Under the pieces are notes generated by a model, which was not told the DNA's origin, made no database searches, and worked only from the letters and a program-made list of their open reading frames with translations. DNA of 47,570 bases from an uncultured Bacilli bacterium (GTDB lineage Bacteria; Bacillota_I; Bacilli_A; RF39; UBA660). Each line of letters begins with the position of its first letter. Position 1 is the first letter of the stretch. The stretch is from the NCBI GenBank assembly GCA_947588975.1, contig CANQAF010000001.1:1-47570 (forward strand). The letters are read 5' to 3'. A program made the translations under genes and the position numbers. This document shows, one piece after another, positions 33,054 to 42,275 of the stretch.

Positions 33054-34183
33054 ATTGTTTCCTTTTCTAATAATGCTAACCATTGTTTTATCACTTCACT
33101 CATTTGATATGATATTGCTTTTTTCATACCATTATCTCCCATTATAATTCTTCTATTTTGATTTTGAATCAATTCACAAATTCTTTTTGTCATTTGCTCT
33201 TTATTACGATCTTTCACTAAATACCCATCCCAATTATTACTAATCAAGAAATTTGCGCCTTCTGCACTATCAAAAGCAACACATGGTAGCCCAAAAGAAA
33301 AAGCTTCTAATATTACAATTCCAAATGATTCGGTAAAAGATGTCATCACATAAATAGATGAATGTTCTAATAAATGATTGATATATTCTTTTCCCTGATA
33401 ACCATGTAATGTAATATTATTTTGTAATTGAAATTGATTGATTTTTTTTGTAAGAGAGTTCCGTTCTGCCCCATCTCCAATAATGTCTAAGTTCCAATCT
33501 GGGTATAGTTTATGTACCATATAGAATACATCTATTAAATCAGAATAACCTTTTTCTTTAGACAATCTTCCAACCGAAATAATTCGTTTTTCTGTTTGTT
33601 TAGATATTTCATTTTGAAAATCTTCAATTGCATTTGGTATATAGATACAAGGACAGTTTACTTTTGATTCATATATTTTTTTAATTTCCGGTGAAACAAG
33701 TACAAAAGCATCTAAATTCCTTACTGAGTGAATTACCTTTTTCATATAATTTTGATTCCCATGTGGATGATTATGCTCCCAACCAATTTTATATACACTT
33801 TTTTTACCATATTTTCCTAGCCATTTATTATGAATATCTCTTGTTGAAATTATAATATCACTATTACAATTTTTAATTGCCTCAATCATCTTTGACTTTT
33901 TTAATGCTAATGTATGGATCGCTTTCAAGCCTTCTTTCCACGCTTGAAAAAGTTGAAAATGTTTCAATGCAGATAAAAATTCTTGGCGATTAGGGCTTGT
34001 GTCCTTAAGTAAATATTTTATCTGAATTCGCTTATCTAAAAAAAAGGCAGGATGTTCATTTAATTCATACGTAGAGATAATTTCTACTTTGTAATTATTG
34101 CATAATGCGTTTGCAAGCATAGAAATACATTTTTCTATTCCTCCATATCCTAAATGGAGCGCTAAAATGGTTACCTTTTTCAT
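33050..34183 (-). CDS. Family 4 glycosyltransferase
   Basis: 377 residues from the ATG at 34183, preceded by GGTGAT. GT-B fold: N-terminal LALHLGYGGIEK, C-terminal IISVGRLSKEKGYSDLI with a nucleotide-sugar site, and the EX7E motif in TSFTESFGIVILEAFSFG. It transfers a sugar from an activated donor during surface-polysaccharide repeat assembly; donor and acceptor are unknown. A promoter at 34199-34227 starts the group 34183-30854. The stop overlaps the Alg14 start. Confidence 0.9.
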   Translation of the reverse strand: MKKVTILALHLGYGGIEKCISMLANALCNNYKVEIISTYELNEHPAFFLDKRIQIKYLLKDTSPNRQEFLSALKHFQLFQAWKEGLKAIHTLALKKSKMIEAIKNCNSDIIISTRDIHNKWLGKYGKKSVYKIGWEHNHPHGNQNYMKKVIHSVRNLDAFVLVSPEIKKIYESKVNCPCIYIPNAIEDFQNEISKQTEKRIISVGRLSKEKGYSDLIDVFYMVHKLYPDWNLDIIGDGAERNSLTKKINQFQLQNNITLHGYQGKEYINHLLEHSSIYVMTSFTESFGIVILEAFSFGLPCVAFDSAEGANFLISNNWDGYLVKDRNKEQMTKRICELIQNQNRRIIMGDNGMKKAISYQMSEVIKQWLALLEKETI

Positions 34184-34198
34184 AGAATCACCACTTTT

Positions 34199-34227
34199 AT
34201 TATACGACAAAAATATGTTAGAGTAAA
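34199..34227 (-). promoter_or_regulatory. Internal promoter within the polysaccharide locus
   Basis: TTTACT (34222-34227), 17 nt, TATAAT (34199-34204). It would drive the last four genes (GT4, Alg14, Alg13-like, GtrB-like) on their own. Confidence 0.6.
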
Positions 34228-34269
34228 GTTTCTATCCATAATAAAAAATTATAGATATTTCACTATAAT

Positions 34270-34650
34270 TTAATTTTCTATAAAAATTTTTCTTGTTACA
34301 AAATTCCATACCATAACTATAGCAGTCGCCACTAATTTACTTAACATATAGTATATTTTCCATAAATCAGTCATCACATACATAACAAGTTGGTTAATGC
34401 CTAATCCAATCACACTTAATATGACAAATATCATAATTTCTTTATAAGTTTGTTTCTTTTGTACATCAAATACCCAATAAATACTTGCAATATAATTGAA
34501 AATAAGCGAGATAGTAAACGACATAATGGATGAAATAAGATAATGAATATGTATAAATTCGGTAAATATATATAGTAATGAATAATCAATAAGAAACGCA
34601 ATTACCCCTACAATACCAAATCTTATAATTTGTTTAATTAAATTTTTCAT
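34270..34650 (-). CDS. GtrA-family membrane protein
   Basis: 126 residues with four helices. The GtrA signatures FGIVGVIAFLIDYSLLYIF, NYIASIYWVFD and KLVATAIVMVWNFVTRKIFI are present. GtrA proteins flip polyprenol-linked sugars made by GtrB across the membrane, giving side-chain modification outside. The GtrB-like partner is at 31792-30854. It starts 23 nt after the ABC permease gene. Confidence 0.92.
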   Translation of the reverse strand: MKNLIKQIIRFGIVGVIAFLIDYSLLYIFTEFIHIHYLISSIMSFTISLIFNYIASIYWVFDVQKKQTYKEIMIFVILSVIGLGINQLVMYVMTDLWKIYYMLSKLVATAIVMVWNFVTRKIFIEN

Positions 34651-34673
34651 TTCATTTTTATTTGCAAAAAAAT

Positions 34674-35438
34674 CTATAATTCTTCTGCAAAACCTTTCTC
34701 TAACTTTTTAAAGACAAATATTCCAAATATCAGTAATAAAATAGATATAACTAAAATTCCAATCAAATTGAACATATTTGGGAATTGTTGGTAATATAAA
34801 ATATGTCTGTAACTTTCAATAATTATTGTCATTGGATTTAATCTTAATATCCATGCAAAATCTCCAAATAATTCACTAGAATATAATACTGGTGTTGCAT
34901 AAAACAGCATTGTTACAAAAAAATTAACAATATATTCAAAATCTCTTATATAGACATTTATAGATCCTGTAATAAAAATAATGCCTAATAATAATAGATA
35001 CTCCGCTATTATTACTAATGGTAATAATAACATGTACCAACTAAACCCAATACCACTACACAATAAAAATACACAGATAATAGGAATACAAATAATAAAA
35101 TTAACTAGTCCACTAGTTGCTACCGATACTGGTAAAATTTCTCGTGGAAAGTATACTTTTTTGATAATTCCTGCATTGGATAAAAATGTAAATGTTCCTT
35201 GTGATATGACGGTTGTAAAAAAATTCCAGGGTAATATTCCTATTACGATATAAGTTACATAATGTGGTTCTCCGCTCTTTAGAATAAATGGAAAAACAAT
35301 TGCATATACAAGTGTCATTAATAAAGGGTTCACAAATGACCATAAAACACCTAAAAATGAGCCTTTATATTTTCCGCGAATTTCTTTTTTTACATTACTT
35401 TTAAATAATTCTCGATATTGATACAAATTTTTTAGCAT
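34674..35438 (-). CDS. ABC transporter permease, polysaccharide exporter (Wzm/TagG type)
   Basis: 254 residues from the ATG at 35438, preceded by GGGTGAT. Six membrane helices of the ABC-2 family are seen, with the characteristic start FKSNVKKEIRGKYKGSFLGVLWSFVNPLL and IGILPWNFFTTVISQG. It exports polyprenol-linked glycans together with the ATPase encoded just upstream. TagG exports teichoic acids and Wzm exports O-antigens; the sequence alone does not separate them. Confidence 0.92.
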   Translation of the reverse strand: MLKNLYQYRELFKSNVKKEIRGKYKGSFLGVLWSFVNPLLMTLVYAIVFPFILKSGEPHYVTYIVIGILPWNFFTTVISQGTFTFLSNAGIIKKVYFPREILPVSVATSGLVNFIICIPIICVFLLCSGIGFSWYMLLLPLVIIAEYLLLLGIIFITGSINVYIRDFEYIVNFFVTMLFYATPVLYSSELFGDFAWILRLNPMTIIIESYRHILYYQQFPNMFNLIGILVISILLLIFGIFVFKKLEKGFAEEL

Positions 35439-35442
35439 TTTA

Positions 35443-36183
35443 TCACCCACAAACTTTCAAATATTCGTCAATAACTTCTATAGGATCTCCATCCATACGA
35501 ATTTGACCATTATAAATCCAAATAGCACGATTACATAAATTTTTTATAGCATCTAAGTTATGACTTACAATTACAATTGTTTTGTCGCTATTTTTTAACT
35601 CCGTTAATTTTTCAAAGCATTTGTCCTGAAAATGTTGATCGCCAACTGCTAATATTTCATCTATTAATAAAATGTCTGCATCTACATTAATTGCAATCGA
35701 AAAAGCAAGGCGCATATACATACCTGAAGAATAAGTTCTAACAGGGCTATCGATATAATCATGTAATTCTGAGAAATCAATAATATCTTGGATACGTTGA
35801 TCAATTTCTTTTTTTGTTAATCCAAAAATAGAAGCATTGAAATAAATATTTTCACGCCCAGAAAAATCGGGATGAAATCCAGCACCTAATTCTAATAGTG
35901 ATGTTAATTTACCGTTGGTTTGCAGACTTCCATGAGTAGGATAAATAATTTTTGTCATCAACTTTAATAATGTAGACTTCCCACTGCCATTCGTTCCAAT
36001 TAAAGCAACAGTTTCCCCTTTATCAATAGTTAAATTAATATGTTCTAATACTGCTCTAGATTCTACTTTTTTCTTATTCCAAAATACAAATCTTTCTTTT
36101 AATGTACTTGGCTTATCATAAAATAATTTGAAAGATTTTGTTAAATCTTTTACTATGATTGCTTTTTTCCCATTTGTACTCAT
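35443..36183 (-). CDS. ABC transporter ATPase, polysaccharide exporter (Wzt/TagH type)
   Basis: 246 residues from the ATG at 36183, with GAGGAGGT upstream. Walker A GTNGSGKST at 63-71, Q-loop region LLELGAGFHPDFSGREN, signature YSSGMYMRLAFSIA, Walker B DILLIDEILAVGD. It ends right after the ATPase domain, so it lacks the C-terminal carbohydrate-binding domain of long Wzt proteins that read chain ends. That favours coupled polymerisation and export, or a short TagH-like type. It ends 4 nt before the permease start. Confidence 0.93.
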   Translation of the reverse strand: MSTNGKKAIIVKDLTKSFKLFYDKPSTLKERFVFWNKKKVESRAVLEHINLTIDKGETVALIGTNGSGKSTLLKLMTKIIYPTHGSLQTNGKLTSLLELGAGFHPDFSGRENIYFNASIFGLTKKEIDQRIQDIIDFSELHDYIDSPVRTYSSGMYMRLAFSIAINVDADILLIDEILAVGDQHFQDKCFEKLTELKNSDKTIVIVSHNLDAIKNLCNRAIWIYNGQIRMDGDPIEVIDEYLKVCG

Positions 36184-36239
36184 TTGATACCTCCTCATTT
36201 ATATGTAATTAACTACATATAATAGTAAAGTTATTATCA

Positions 36240-38066
36240 TTATAATTTTTTATCTAGTAAAAAACAACCTTTTTTACTAAAATTACAATTATAAAATTTA
36301 TCATTGTCAATATCATGTTTCCAATGACTATACATATAATCAGACTCTTGTAAAAAACGTTTATATTTCTCTGTTGTGGTATCAAGTCCTCTTGATTTTG
36401 ATTCATAATGATATAATTCTACTTGTGGGGCTAGTAAATTATAATAGCCTTGTTTTAATAAACGAATATTAAAATCAACATCATTATACGCTACTTTTAA
36501 CTCTTCGTTTAGTCCCTTTATTTCTAGATATTTTTTCTTTTCTATCATTAAGCAAGCCGCAGTAACCGCACTATAATTATATGGAACATTTAATCTTCCA
36601 AATATACCATTGTCATACTCAGTAGCGCCAATATAAGCATGCGATGCAACTCCCCCTAATCCTAAAATAACACCTGCATGTTGTACTCGATGATCTGGAT
36701 AATATAATTTTGCGCCAACTGCACCAATATGCGGTTGCATCGCATAGCCTACCATACATTCTAGCCAATTTGCAGTAATAATTTCAGTATCATTATTTAA
36801 TAATACAATAAACTCCCCTTTAGCATTTTGAACTCCAATATTATTGATATTAGAATAGTTAAATTCGGTGTTGACGTCAATAACCCTAAAATTCTTATAT
36901 GATTTATATTTTTCAAATAATTCAAAAGTCTCTTTTTCTATACTATTATTATTTAATACAATAATTTCATAATTAGAATAGCTAGTATTTTTATATATAG
37001 AAGCTAAACATGTATCTAAAGTAGAAGCATAATCGCGAGTTGGAATAATAATGGATACTATAGGTTCTTTATCATATAAATATTCTGTAATATAAAATGA
37101 TTTAGTTTTATCTTCTTTTACAATACCCTTGAGTCCTCTACGTAATAATGCTTCTTCCAATATTTTTTTCCCATTTGTGTATGTATAATTTTTAAATTTT
37201 TTTGCCATTGATGTAGAACCTTCTACCATTCTCCAATGATAAAGTATTTTTGGAATATGATATATTTTATTTGTATATTCTGAAAATCTTAAAAATAGAT
37301 CATAATCTTGTGACCCTTCAGTCCCTTCTCTAAAACCGCCAATATCTTCAACGATAGATCTTTTAAGCATAACAAGATGGCAAATATAATTCATACTCAT
37401 CAAAGTATCTGGAGACCAGTCTGGTTTAAAATGTGGCTCGCACCTTTTACCATGAGGATCAAGTTTATCTTCATCACTATAAATCATGTCCACGTCTGGA
37501 TTTTCATTAATTACTTTTACCATCTCATACAAGGCGTCCTTTTCAATAGTATCGTCATCATCTATTAATACAATATACTCTCCCTCTGCAAGAGAAAGCG
37601 CTGTATTACTTGCTTTCACAATATGCCCATTTTCTTCACGGTAAATTATTTTTATATTAGAATACAATTTTTGATACTCTTTTAAAACTTCAATTGTCTC
37701 CTTATTTGTAGAGTGATCATCTGCAATACAAATTTCATAATTGGGATATGACTGTTCTAAAATAGAATTTAAACATTCCCTTAAATAACTAGCTGCTACA
37801 TTGTAAACAGGCATAATTACAGATATAAGTGGTTTTTTTGGTAAATCTTTATATTCATCTAATGCTTCCTGTTCTTCTATCCAACATTGATATTCACTTC
37901 GAATATATGGATTATAAAATAAGTTTTTATCACCATTCTTAAATTTATCTACTGCAATAGTAAAATATCTCTTCCACATAGAGATAGGAATCATAAAATG
38001 ATATTCTTTCCATGCTAAGCGAATTCCTTTATATATTGTTCTACAAATACTTTTTATTTTTTTCAT
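36240..38066 (-). CDS. Two-domain family 2 glycosyltransferase
   Basis: 608 residues with two GT-A domains. The first (about 78-310) has ISVIMPVYN, CIADDHSTN and VLIDDDDTIE. The second (about 333-565) has SIIIPTRDYAS, NNNSIEKETFE and FIVLLNNDTEI. This layout is common in rhamnan or polysaccharide polymerising transferases, which add two different linkages. There is no membrane helix. The gene follows a terminator behind wecB (38115-38140), so it probably begins a partly separate unit. Confidence 0.88.
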   Translation of the reverse strand: MKKIKSICRTIYKGIRLAWKEYHFMIPISMWKRYFTIAVDKFKNGDKNLFYNPYIRSEYQCWIEEQEALDEYKDLPKKPLISVIMPVYNVAASYLRECLNSILEQSYPNYEICIADDHSTNKETIEVLKEYQKLYSNIKIIYREENGHIVKASNTALSLAEGEYIVLIDDDDTIEKDALYEMVKVINENPDVDMIYSDEDKLDPHGKRCEPHFKPDWSPDTLMSMNYICHLVMLKRSIVEDIGGFREGTEGSQDYDLFLRFSEYTNKIYHIPKILYHWRMVEGSTSMAKKFKNYTYTNGKKILEEALLRRGLKGIVKEDKTKSFYITEYLYDKEPIVSIIIPTRDYASTLDTCLASIYKNTSYSNYEIIVLNNNSIEKETFELFEKYKSYKNFRVIDVNTEFNYSNINNIGVQNAKGEFIVLLNNDTEIITANWLECMVGYAMQPHIGAVGAKLYYPDHRVQHAGVILGLGGVASHAYIGATEYDNGIFGRLNVPYNYSAVTAACLMIEKKKYLEIKGLNEELKVAYNDVDFNIRLLKQGYYNLLAPQVELYHYESKSRGLDTTTEKYKRFLQESDYMYSHWKHDIDNDKFYNCNFSKKGCFLLDKKL

Positions 38067-38114
38067 TTTACCACCTAATATTATTATACATGATATTTGT
38101 ATACGAGTAAATTA

Positions 38115-38140
38115 AAAAGAATTTAAGATTTCTTAAATTC
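38115..38140 (-). terminator. Terminator after wecB
   Basis: 9-bp stem GAATTTAAG/CTTAAATTC with a 4-nt loop and TTTTTAATTT on the minus strand, at the wecB stop. Confidence 0.7.
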
Positions 38141-39232
38141 CTGAATAATAATGTCTACAATTCTTTCACTTGCATGTCCATCACCATATGGATTATTGGC
38201 TTCGCTCATTTTCTTATACACACTCTCATTTGTCAACAATTCCTTTGTCATCTCATATATTGTTAATTCATCCGTCCCAGCCAATTTTAGAGTACCTGCC
38301 ATAATACCTTCTGGTCTTTCTGTAGTATCACGTAATACCAAAACAGGTTTTCCTAAAGATGGCGCTTCTTCTTGTACTCCACCACTATCTGTTAAAATGA
38401 GAAACGCTCTGTTTTGAAAATTATGAAAATCAAACACTTCCAATGGTTCTATGAGTTTGATCCTATCACAATCACAGAAAACTTCATTTGCAATTTGTCT
38501 AACTTTCGGATTTAAATGAATTGGGTATACTACTTTTACATCATCAAATTCATCTACAATTCTTTTTACTGCACGAAATATATGATACATAGGTTCTCCT
38601 AAATTTTCACGCCTATGTGCTGTAAGAAGAATCATGCGACTATCTCCTACCCAGTTTAAAACTTCATTATTATATTGTTCATTCACCGTCGTTTTCATTG
38701 CATCAATTACTGTATTACCTGTAATATAAATTTTTTTCTCATCTTTGCCTTCTTTAATCAAATTATCACGGCTCATTTTTGTTGGTGCAAAATAAAAATC
38801 TGTAATACAATCAACCATTTGGCGATTCATTTCTTCGGGATAAGGGGAATATTTATCCCATGTACGTAGTCCTGCTTCTACATGACCAACTGAAATTTGA
38901 TTGTAAAATGCAGCCATAGCTCCTGCAAAAGTTGTTGTAGTATCTCCATGCACCAATACAATATCTGGTTTTTCTTTTTGCATGACATTCTCTAATCCTA
39001 ATAAAGCATTGCAGGTAATTTCACTTAATGTTTGATTTTGTTTCATAATATTTAAATCATAATCAGGTGTAATTTCAAATGTTTCTAACACTTGATCTAA
39101 CATTTGTCTATGTTGCGCTGTTACACACACAATCGATTCAATATTGTTTCTTTTTTCTAATTCCTTTACTAAAGGTGCCATTTTAATTGCTTCTGGACGT
39201 GTGCCAAAAACTGTCATTACTTTTATTTTCAT
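38123..39232 (-). CDS. wecB: UDP-GlcNAc 2-epimerase (non-hydrolysing)
   Basis: 369 residues, full length for the family. Signatures: VFGTRPEAIKMAPLV, VHGDTTTTFAGAM, VGHVEAGLRTWDKYSPYPEE, MILLTAHRRENLG, LILTDSGGVQEEAPSLGKPVLVLR within the C-terminal GT-B half. It converts UDP-GlcNAc to UDP-ManNAc, used for wall teichoic acid linkage units or ManNAc-containing capsules. No ManNAc dehydrogenase (wecC) or TagA-like gene is in the window, so the product could feed either path. Confidence 0.96.
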   Translation of the reverse strand: MKIKVMTVFGTRPEAIKMAPLVKELEKRNNIESIVCVTAQHRQMLDQVLETFEITPDYDLNIMKQNQTLSEITCNALLGLENVMQKEKPDIVLVHGDTTTTFAGAMAAFYNQISVGHVEAGLRTWDKYSPYPEEMNRQMVDCITDFYFAPTKMSRDNLIKEGKDEKKIYITGNTVIDAMKTTVNEQYNNEVLNWVGDSRMILLTAHRRENLGEPMYHIFRAVKRIVDEFDDVKVVYPIHLNPKVRQIANEVFCDCDRIKLIEPLEVFDFHNFQNRAFLILTDSGGVQEEAPSLGKPVLVLRDTTERPEGIMAGTLKLAGTDELTIYEMTKELLTNESVYKKMSEANNPYGDGHASERIVDIIIQEFKKS

Positions 39233-39248
39233 TCTGTGCCTCCATTTA

Positions 39249-41354
39249 TTACTGAATCACTCTGATATATTTTTTTAGTCTTTCTTGCCACTTAGATTCT
39301 TTCATCAATTTATCGTATTCTTTGGATTCCTTAAAACCATTTTTTATTGCTTTTTTAATCATAGTATCGAATTCTTTAGGTCCACTATAAAAATACACCA
39401 TGTCTTTAAATTGATTTAGCTCTTCCCAATAAGTTGTAACAACAGGTTTCTTCATATATAGATATTCATACACTTTAACTGGATCCACATATTCAATTAT
39501 TTCATTAATTAAAAATGGCATAATGAGAACATCACTATTCTCAATATATTGTGGAACTAAATCATGTTCAATTGGACCATGAAACTTTATATTGCTACTT
39601 TCCAAATTTACTGTTTCTTCTTTGACTGCATTATTAATTGGACCTATGATATCAATATGGAAATTTGGATTATTCTTTCCAAATGCTGCAATGCTTTCAA
39701 AATCAAACCAATCATCTACTGTACCTATATATACAATGTTTGGATGTTGTAAATTTGTAGTAGTTTTCTTATAATTTTCGAATAAACAATGGTCATATCC
39801 ATTTCGAACTACAGTAATTTTATCTTTACAATCACACATTTTTATTAATTTATTTTTCAATTTGTCCGCTGATACAATTACATGTTCTGAACAACGTATT
39901 AAACTATTTTGCTTATCGCGAAATGCCGCAACATTAGGTTCCCAACCCTCATAATTATCCATACATTCATAATATATTTTTGTACCTTTGATTACCTGTA
40001 ATTTCATGAAAAAGAAATCTGTCTGATTTGGATTTGTTAAAATAATTTTGTCATAATTCCAAAAGGAAGTACGAATTACACTCCAAATTGAATTTACAGT
40101 TGTTCGCCACCTTGAATTGGCAGGAAATATTTTAAATGCTTTAATATGAAAATGTTTTATATTTACTTTATTATTAACTTGATTTATTTTATCGTTTGGC
40201 ATGTATCTTTTATATAATTCTTGATATCGATAGTCCACATCATAATTTCCTTTTGTCGCTAATTCCATTGCAACGAAATGCGGTCTTTGTTTAATCCACT
40301 TCCAAGTAACTAAAGAAAAATATAAAACTTTCTGACGACGCCTTAATTTTTTTATCAACCATGTAATTGGCAATAATATAATGTGAACAAATAATAAAAT
40401 TAATTTTGTAATCTTTAGTAATGTTCCCATAAACACAACTCCTCTTATTTTTCGAAACGCTTTATCAATTTTTAACGCATGAATAATAGGGAGTGATTTT
40501 TCTTCAACGCTACGAAATTTTGTAAAAAAATCTAATAGAAATAAACCTTTTTTCCCTTTTCTAGCCCTATTATAGTGCTCATGATAATAACGTCTACTTT
40601 TTTGTAAATTTTTGTATTTTTTCATATAATTCAAATTTTTATCAATTGTAACAGATTCATAATGTTTAAATTTACAATTGTTAAGAATTACATTATAATA
40701 TCCCATATTTTTTAACTTATTTCCTAAAATATCTTCTTCATAATACAAAAAAGTATTCTCATCAAAATAACCTACTTGTTGAAAAATAGAATGTCTTATG
40801 AGAAAGAAAGACCCAGCTACACAATCAACATAGGTTACTTTTTTATCCCAAACATTTGCTGGATAATACTCTGAATATCTTGTTTGAAATAATTCAGTTA
40901 GTAAAAGTGAACTACTTATGATATCTCCTTTTAATGTCCTAAGTTTCCACCCAGACAATGGATGTGGATTATTATTGATATCATACATTCTAGGAGCTGC
41001 AATTGCTACCTTTGGATGACTATCCAGAAAAGAAATACATTGTTGAAAAGCTTTTTCTGAGACTTCTATGTCAGAATTTGATATCGTAATGTATTTATAT
41101 TCCCCATATGTCTGGTTTAGATATCTAATAGCGTAATTATTCCCATATGCATACCCTTTATTCCCATCTGTTACAATCACATCTACTTTATCGCTTTTCA
41201 ATGGTTTTAATAGTTCATAAGAACCATCAGGGGATAAGTTATCTACAACAATAATTTTATCAATACAATCATAATTTTTAATACAATTTACGTATTTAGT
41301 GGTTGTTTTGGCGTCATTATAATTTAATACAATCACTGCTAATGTTTTTGCCAT
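39249..41354 (-). CDS. Bifunctional glycosyltransferase, GT2 + GT1-like fusion
   Basis: 701 residues. The N-terminal half (about 1-300) is a GT2 domain (VIVLNYNDAKTT, IIVVDNLSPDGS, NKGYAYGNN) closely like the next gene (42275-41430). A hydrophobic or basic linker (about 310-345) leads to a GT-B domain from about 345 (LYFSLVTWKWIKQRPHF), with VRNGYDHCLFENY, IVYIGTVDDWFDF and PVKVYEYLYMKKPVVTT. It is likely to add two sugars. The tandem relation with the next gene suggests duplication then fusion. Confidence 0.88.
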   Translation of the reverse strand: MAKTLAVIVLNYNDAKTTTKYVNCIKNYDCIDKIIVVDNLSPDGSYELLKPLKSDKVDVIVTDGNKGYAYGNNYAIRYLNQTYGEYKYITISNSDIEVSEKAFQQCISFLDSHPKVAIAAPRMYDINNNPHPLSGWKLRTLKGDIISSSLLLTELFQTRYSEYYPANVWDKKVTYVDCVAGSFFLIRHSIFQQVGYFDENTFLYYEEDILGNKLKNMGYYNVILNNCKFKHYESVTIDKNLNYMKKYKNLQKSRRYYHEHYNRARKGKKGLFLLDFFTKFRSVEEKSLPIIHALKIDKAFRKIRGVVFMGTLLKITKLILLFVHIILLPITWLIKKLRRRQKVLYFSLVTWKWIKQRPHFVAMELATKGNYDVDYRYQELYKRYMPNDKINQVNNKVNIKHFHIKAFKIFPANSRWRTTVNSIWSVIRTSFWNYDKIILTNPNQTDFFFMKLQVIKGTKIYYECMDNYEGWEPNVAAFRDKQNSLIRCSEHVIVSADKLKNKLIKMCDCKDKITVVRNGYDHCLFENYKKTTTNLQHPNIVYIGTVDDWFDFESIAAFGKNNPNFHIDIIGPINNAVKEETVNLESSNIKFHGPIEHDLVPQYIENSDVLIMPFLINEIIEYVDPVKVYEYLYMKKPVVTTYWEELNQFKDMVYFYSGPKEFDTMIKKAIKNGFKESKEYDKLMKESKWQERLKKYIRVIQ

Positions 41355-41429
41355 ACTAACCCTCGTTTCTGTATATAATATACCTTTTATGTATATAATT
41401 ATATCATATATTTTTATATTTTTATATTT

Positions 41430-42275
41430 TTATTTAGAATTACGAATTTTTAAGCCTATTGCTCCTATCCAAAATAATAATCTCATTACCACACGGTTTA
41501 ATAATCCCGCATGATTATATTTTACTTGAAAATAATATTGACTACTTTTCAAATTTTTATATTTTTGAACACTAGTATGCACTTTATCAATTGTAACAGA
41601 ATGATTGTGGAAAATTTCTACCTTACCATTGACTTTTACTTTTTTCCCAATGTTGTTTAATTTCTTAGACAATACATTCTCTTCATAATACAAAAATAAA
41701 TTTTCATCAAAATAATTTACTTGTTTTAATATAGACCCTTGTATAATAAAAAAACTCCCGGAAACTGCTTCTACTTGTACAGTATTCATTCCAATTTGTT
41801 CTCTACTATACTCTAATTTCTTTTTAAATTTTTTATAAATATATGGCATACTGAGTAATATGTCCTGCCAAGGTGTTGGAATTTTCCAGCCACAATTGTA
41901 TCCTTCATGTTCACGGATAACAGGACCTACAACTGCTGTTTCATCATCTAGTGTATTCAATAACTCCTTTAAATCTGATTCCCCATATAAAATAATATCT
42001 GTATTACTAATAATGATATTTGGATTATCATAAAATTCGTTCAAGTACTTTGCACCCATATTAATTCCAAATCCATATCCACCATTATAATCACTCTGTA
42101 ATACTTTTACTCTATCGCTTTCTAATGATTTTATTTGTCCAAATGAATCATCGGTTGAGGCATTATCTACGATCACAATTTTGTCAATTATAGTATAATT
42201 TTCTAACATTTTAATCATTTTTCTTACATTAGCCTCATCATTATAATTAACCATAACCAGTCCTGTTTTTTTCAT
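41430..42275 (-). CDS. Family 2 glycosyltransferase, paralog of the adjacent fusion
   Basis: 281 residues, one GT-A domain: LVMVNYNDEANVRK, IVDNASTDDSF, YNGGYGFGINMGAKYL and ISNTDIILYGE (Asp motif). It ends in a basic, partly hydrophobic tail (MRLLFWIGAIGLKIR), which could touch the membrane. Phrases shared with the N-terminal half of the next protein include YFDENLFLYYEE versus YFDENTFLYYEE. The start overlaps the stop of the Wzy-like gene (ATGA). Confidence 0.9.
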   Translation of the reverse strand: MKKTGLVMVNYNDEANVRKMIKMLENYTIIDKIVIVDNASTDDSFGQIKSLESDRVKVLQSDYNGGYGFGINMGAKYLNEFYDNPNIIISNTDIILYGESDLKELLNTLDDETAVVGPVIREHEGYNCGWKIPTPWQDILLSMPYIYKKFKKKLEYSREQIGMNTVQVEAVSGSFFIIQGSILKQVNYFDENLFLYYEENVLSKKLNNIGKKVKVNGKVEIFHNHSVTIDKVHTSVQKYKNLKSSQYYFQVKYNHAGLLNRVVMRLLFWIGAIGLKIRNSK

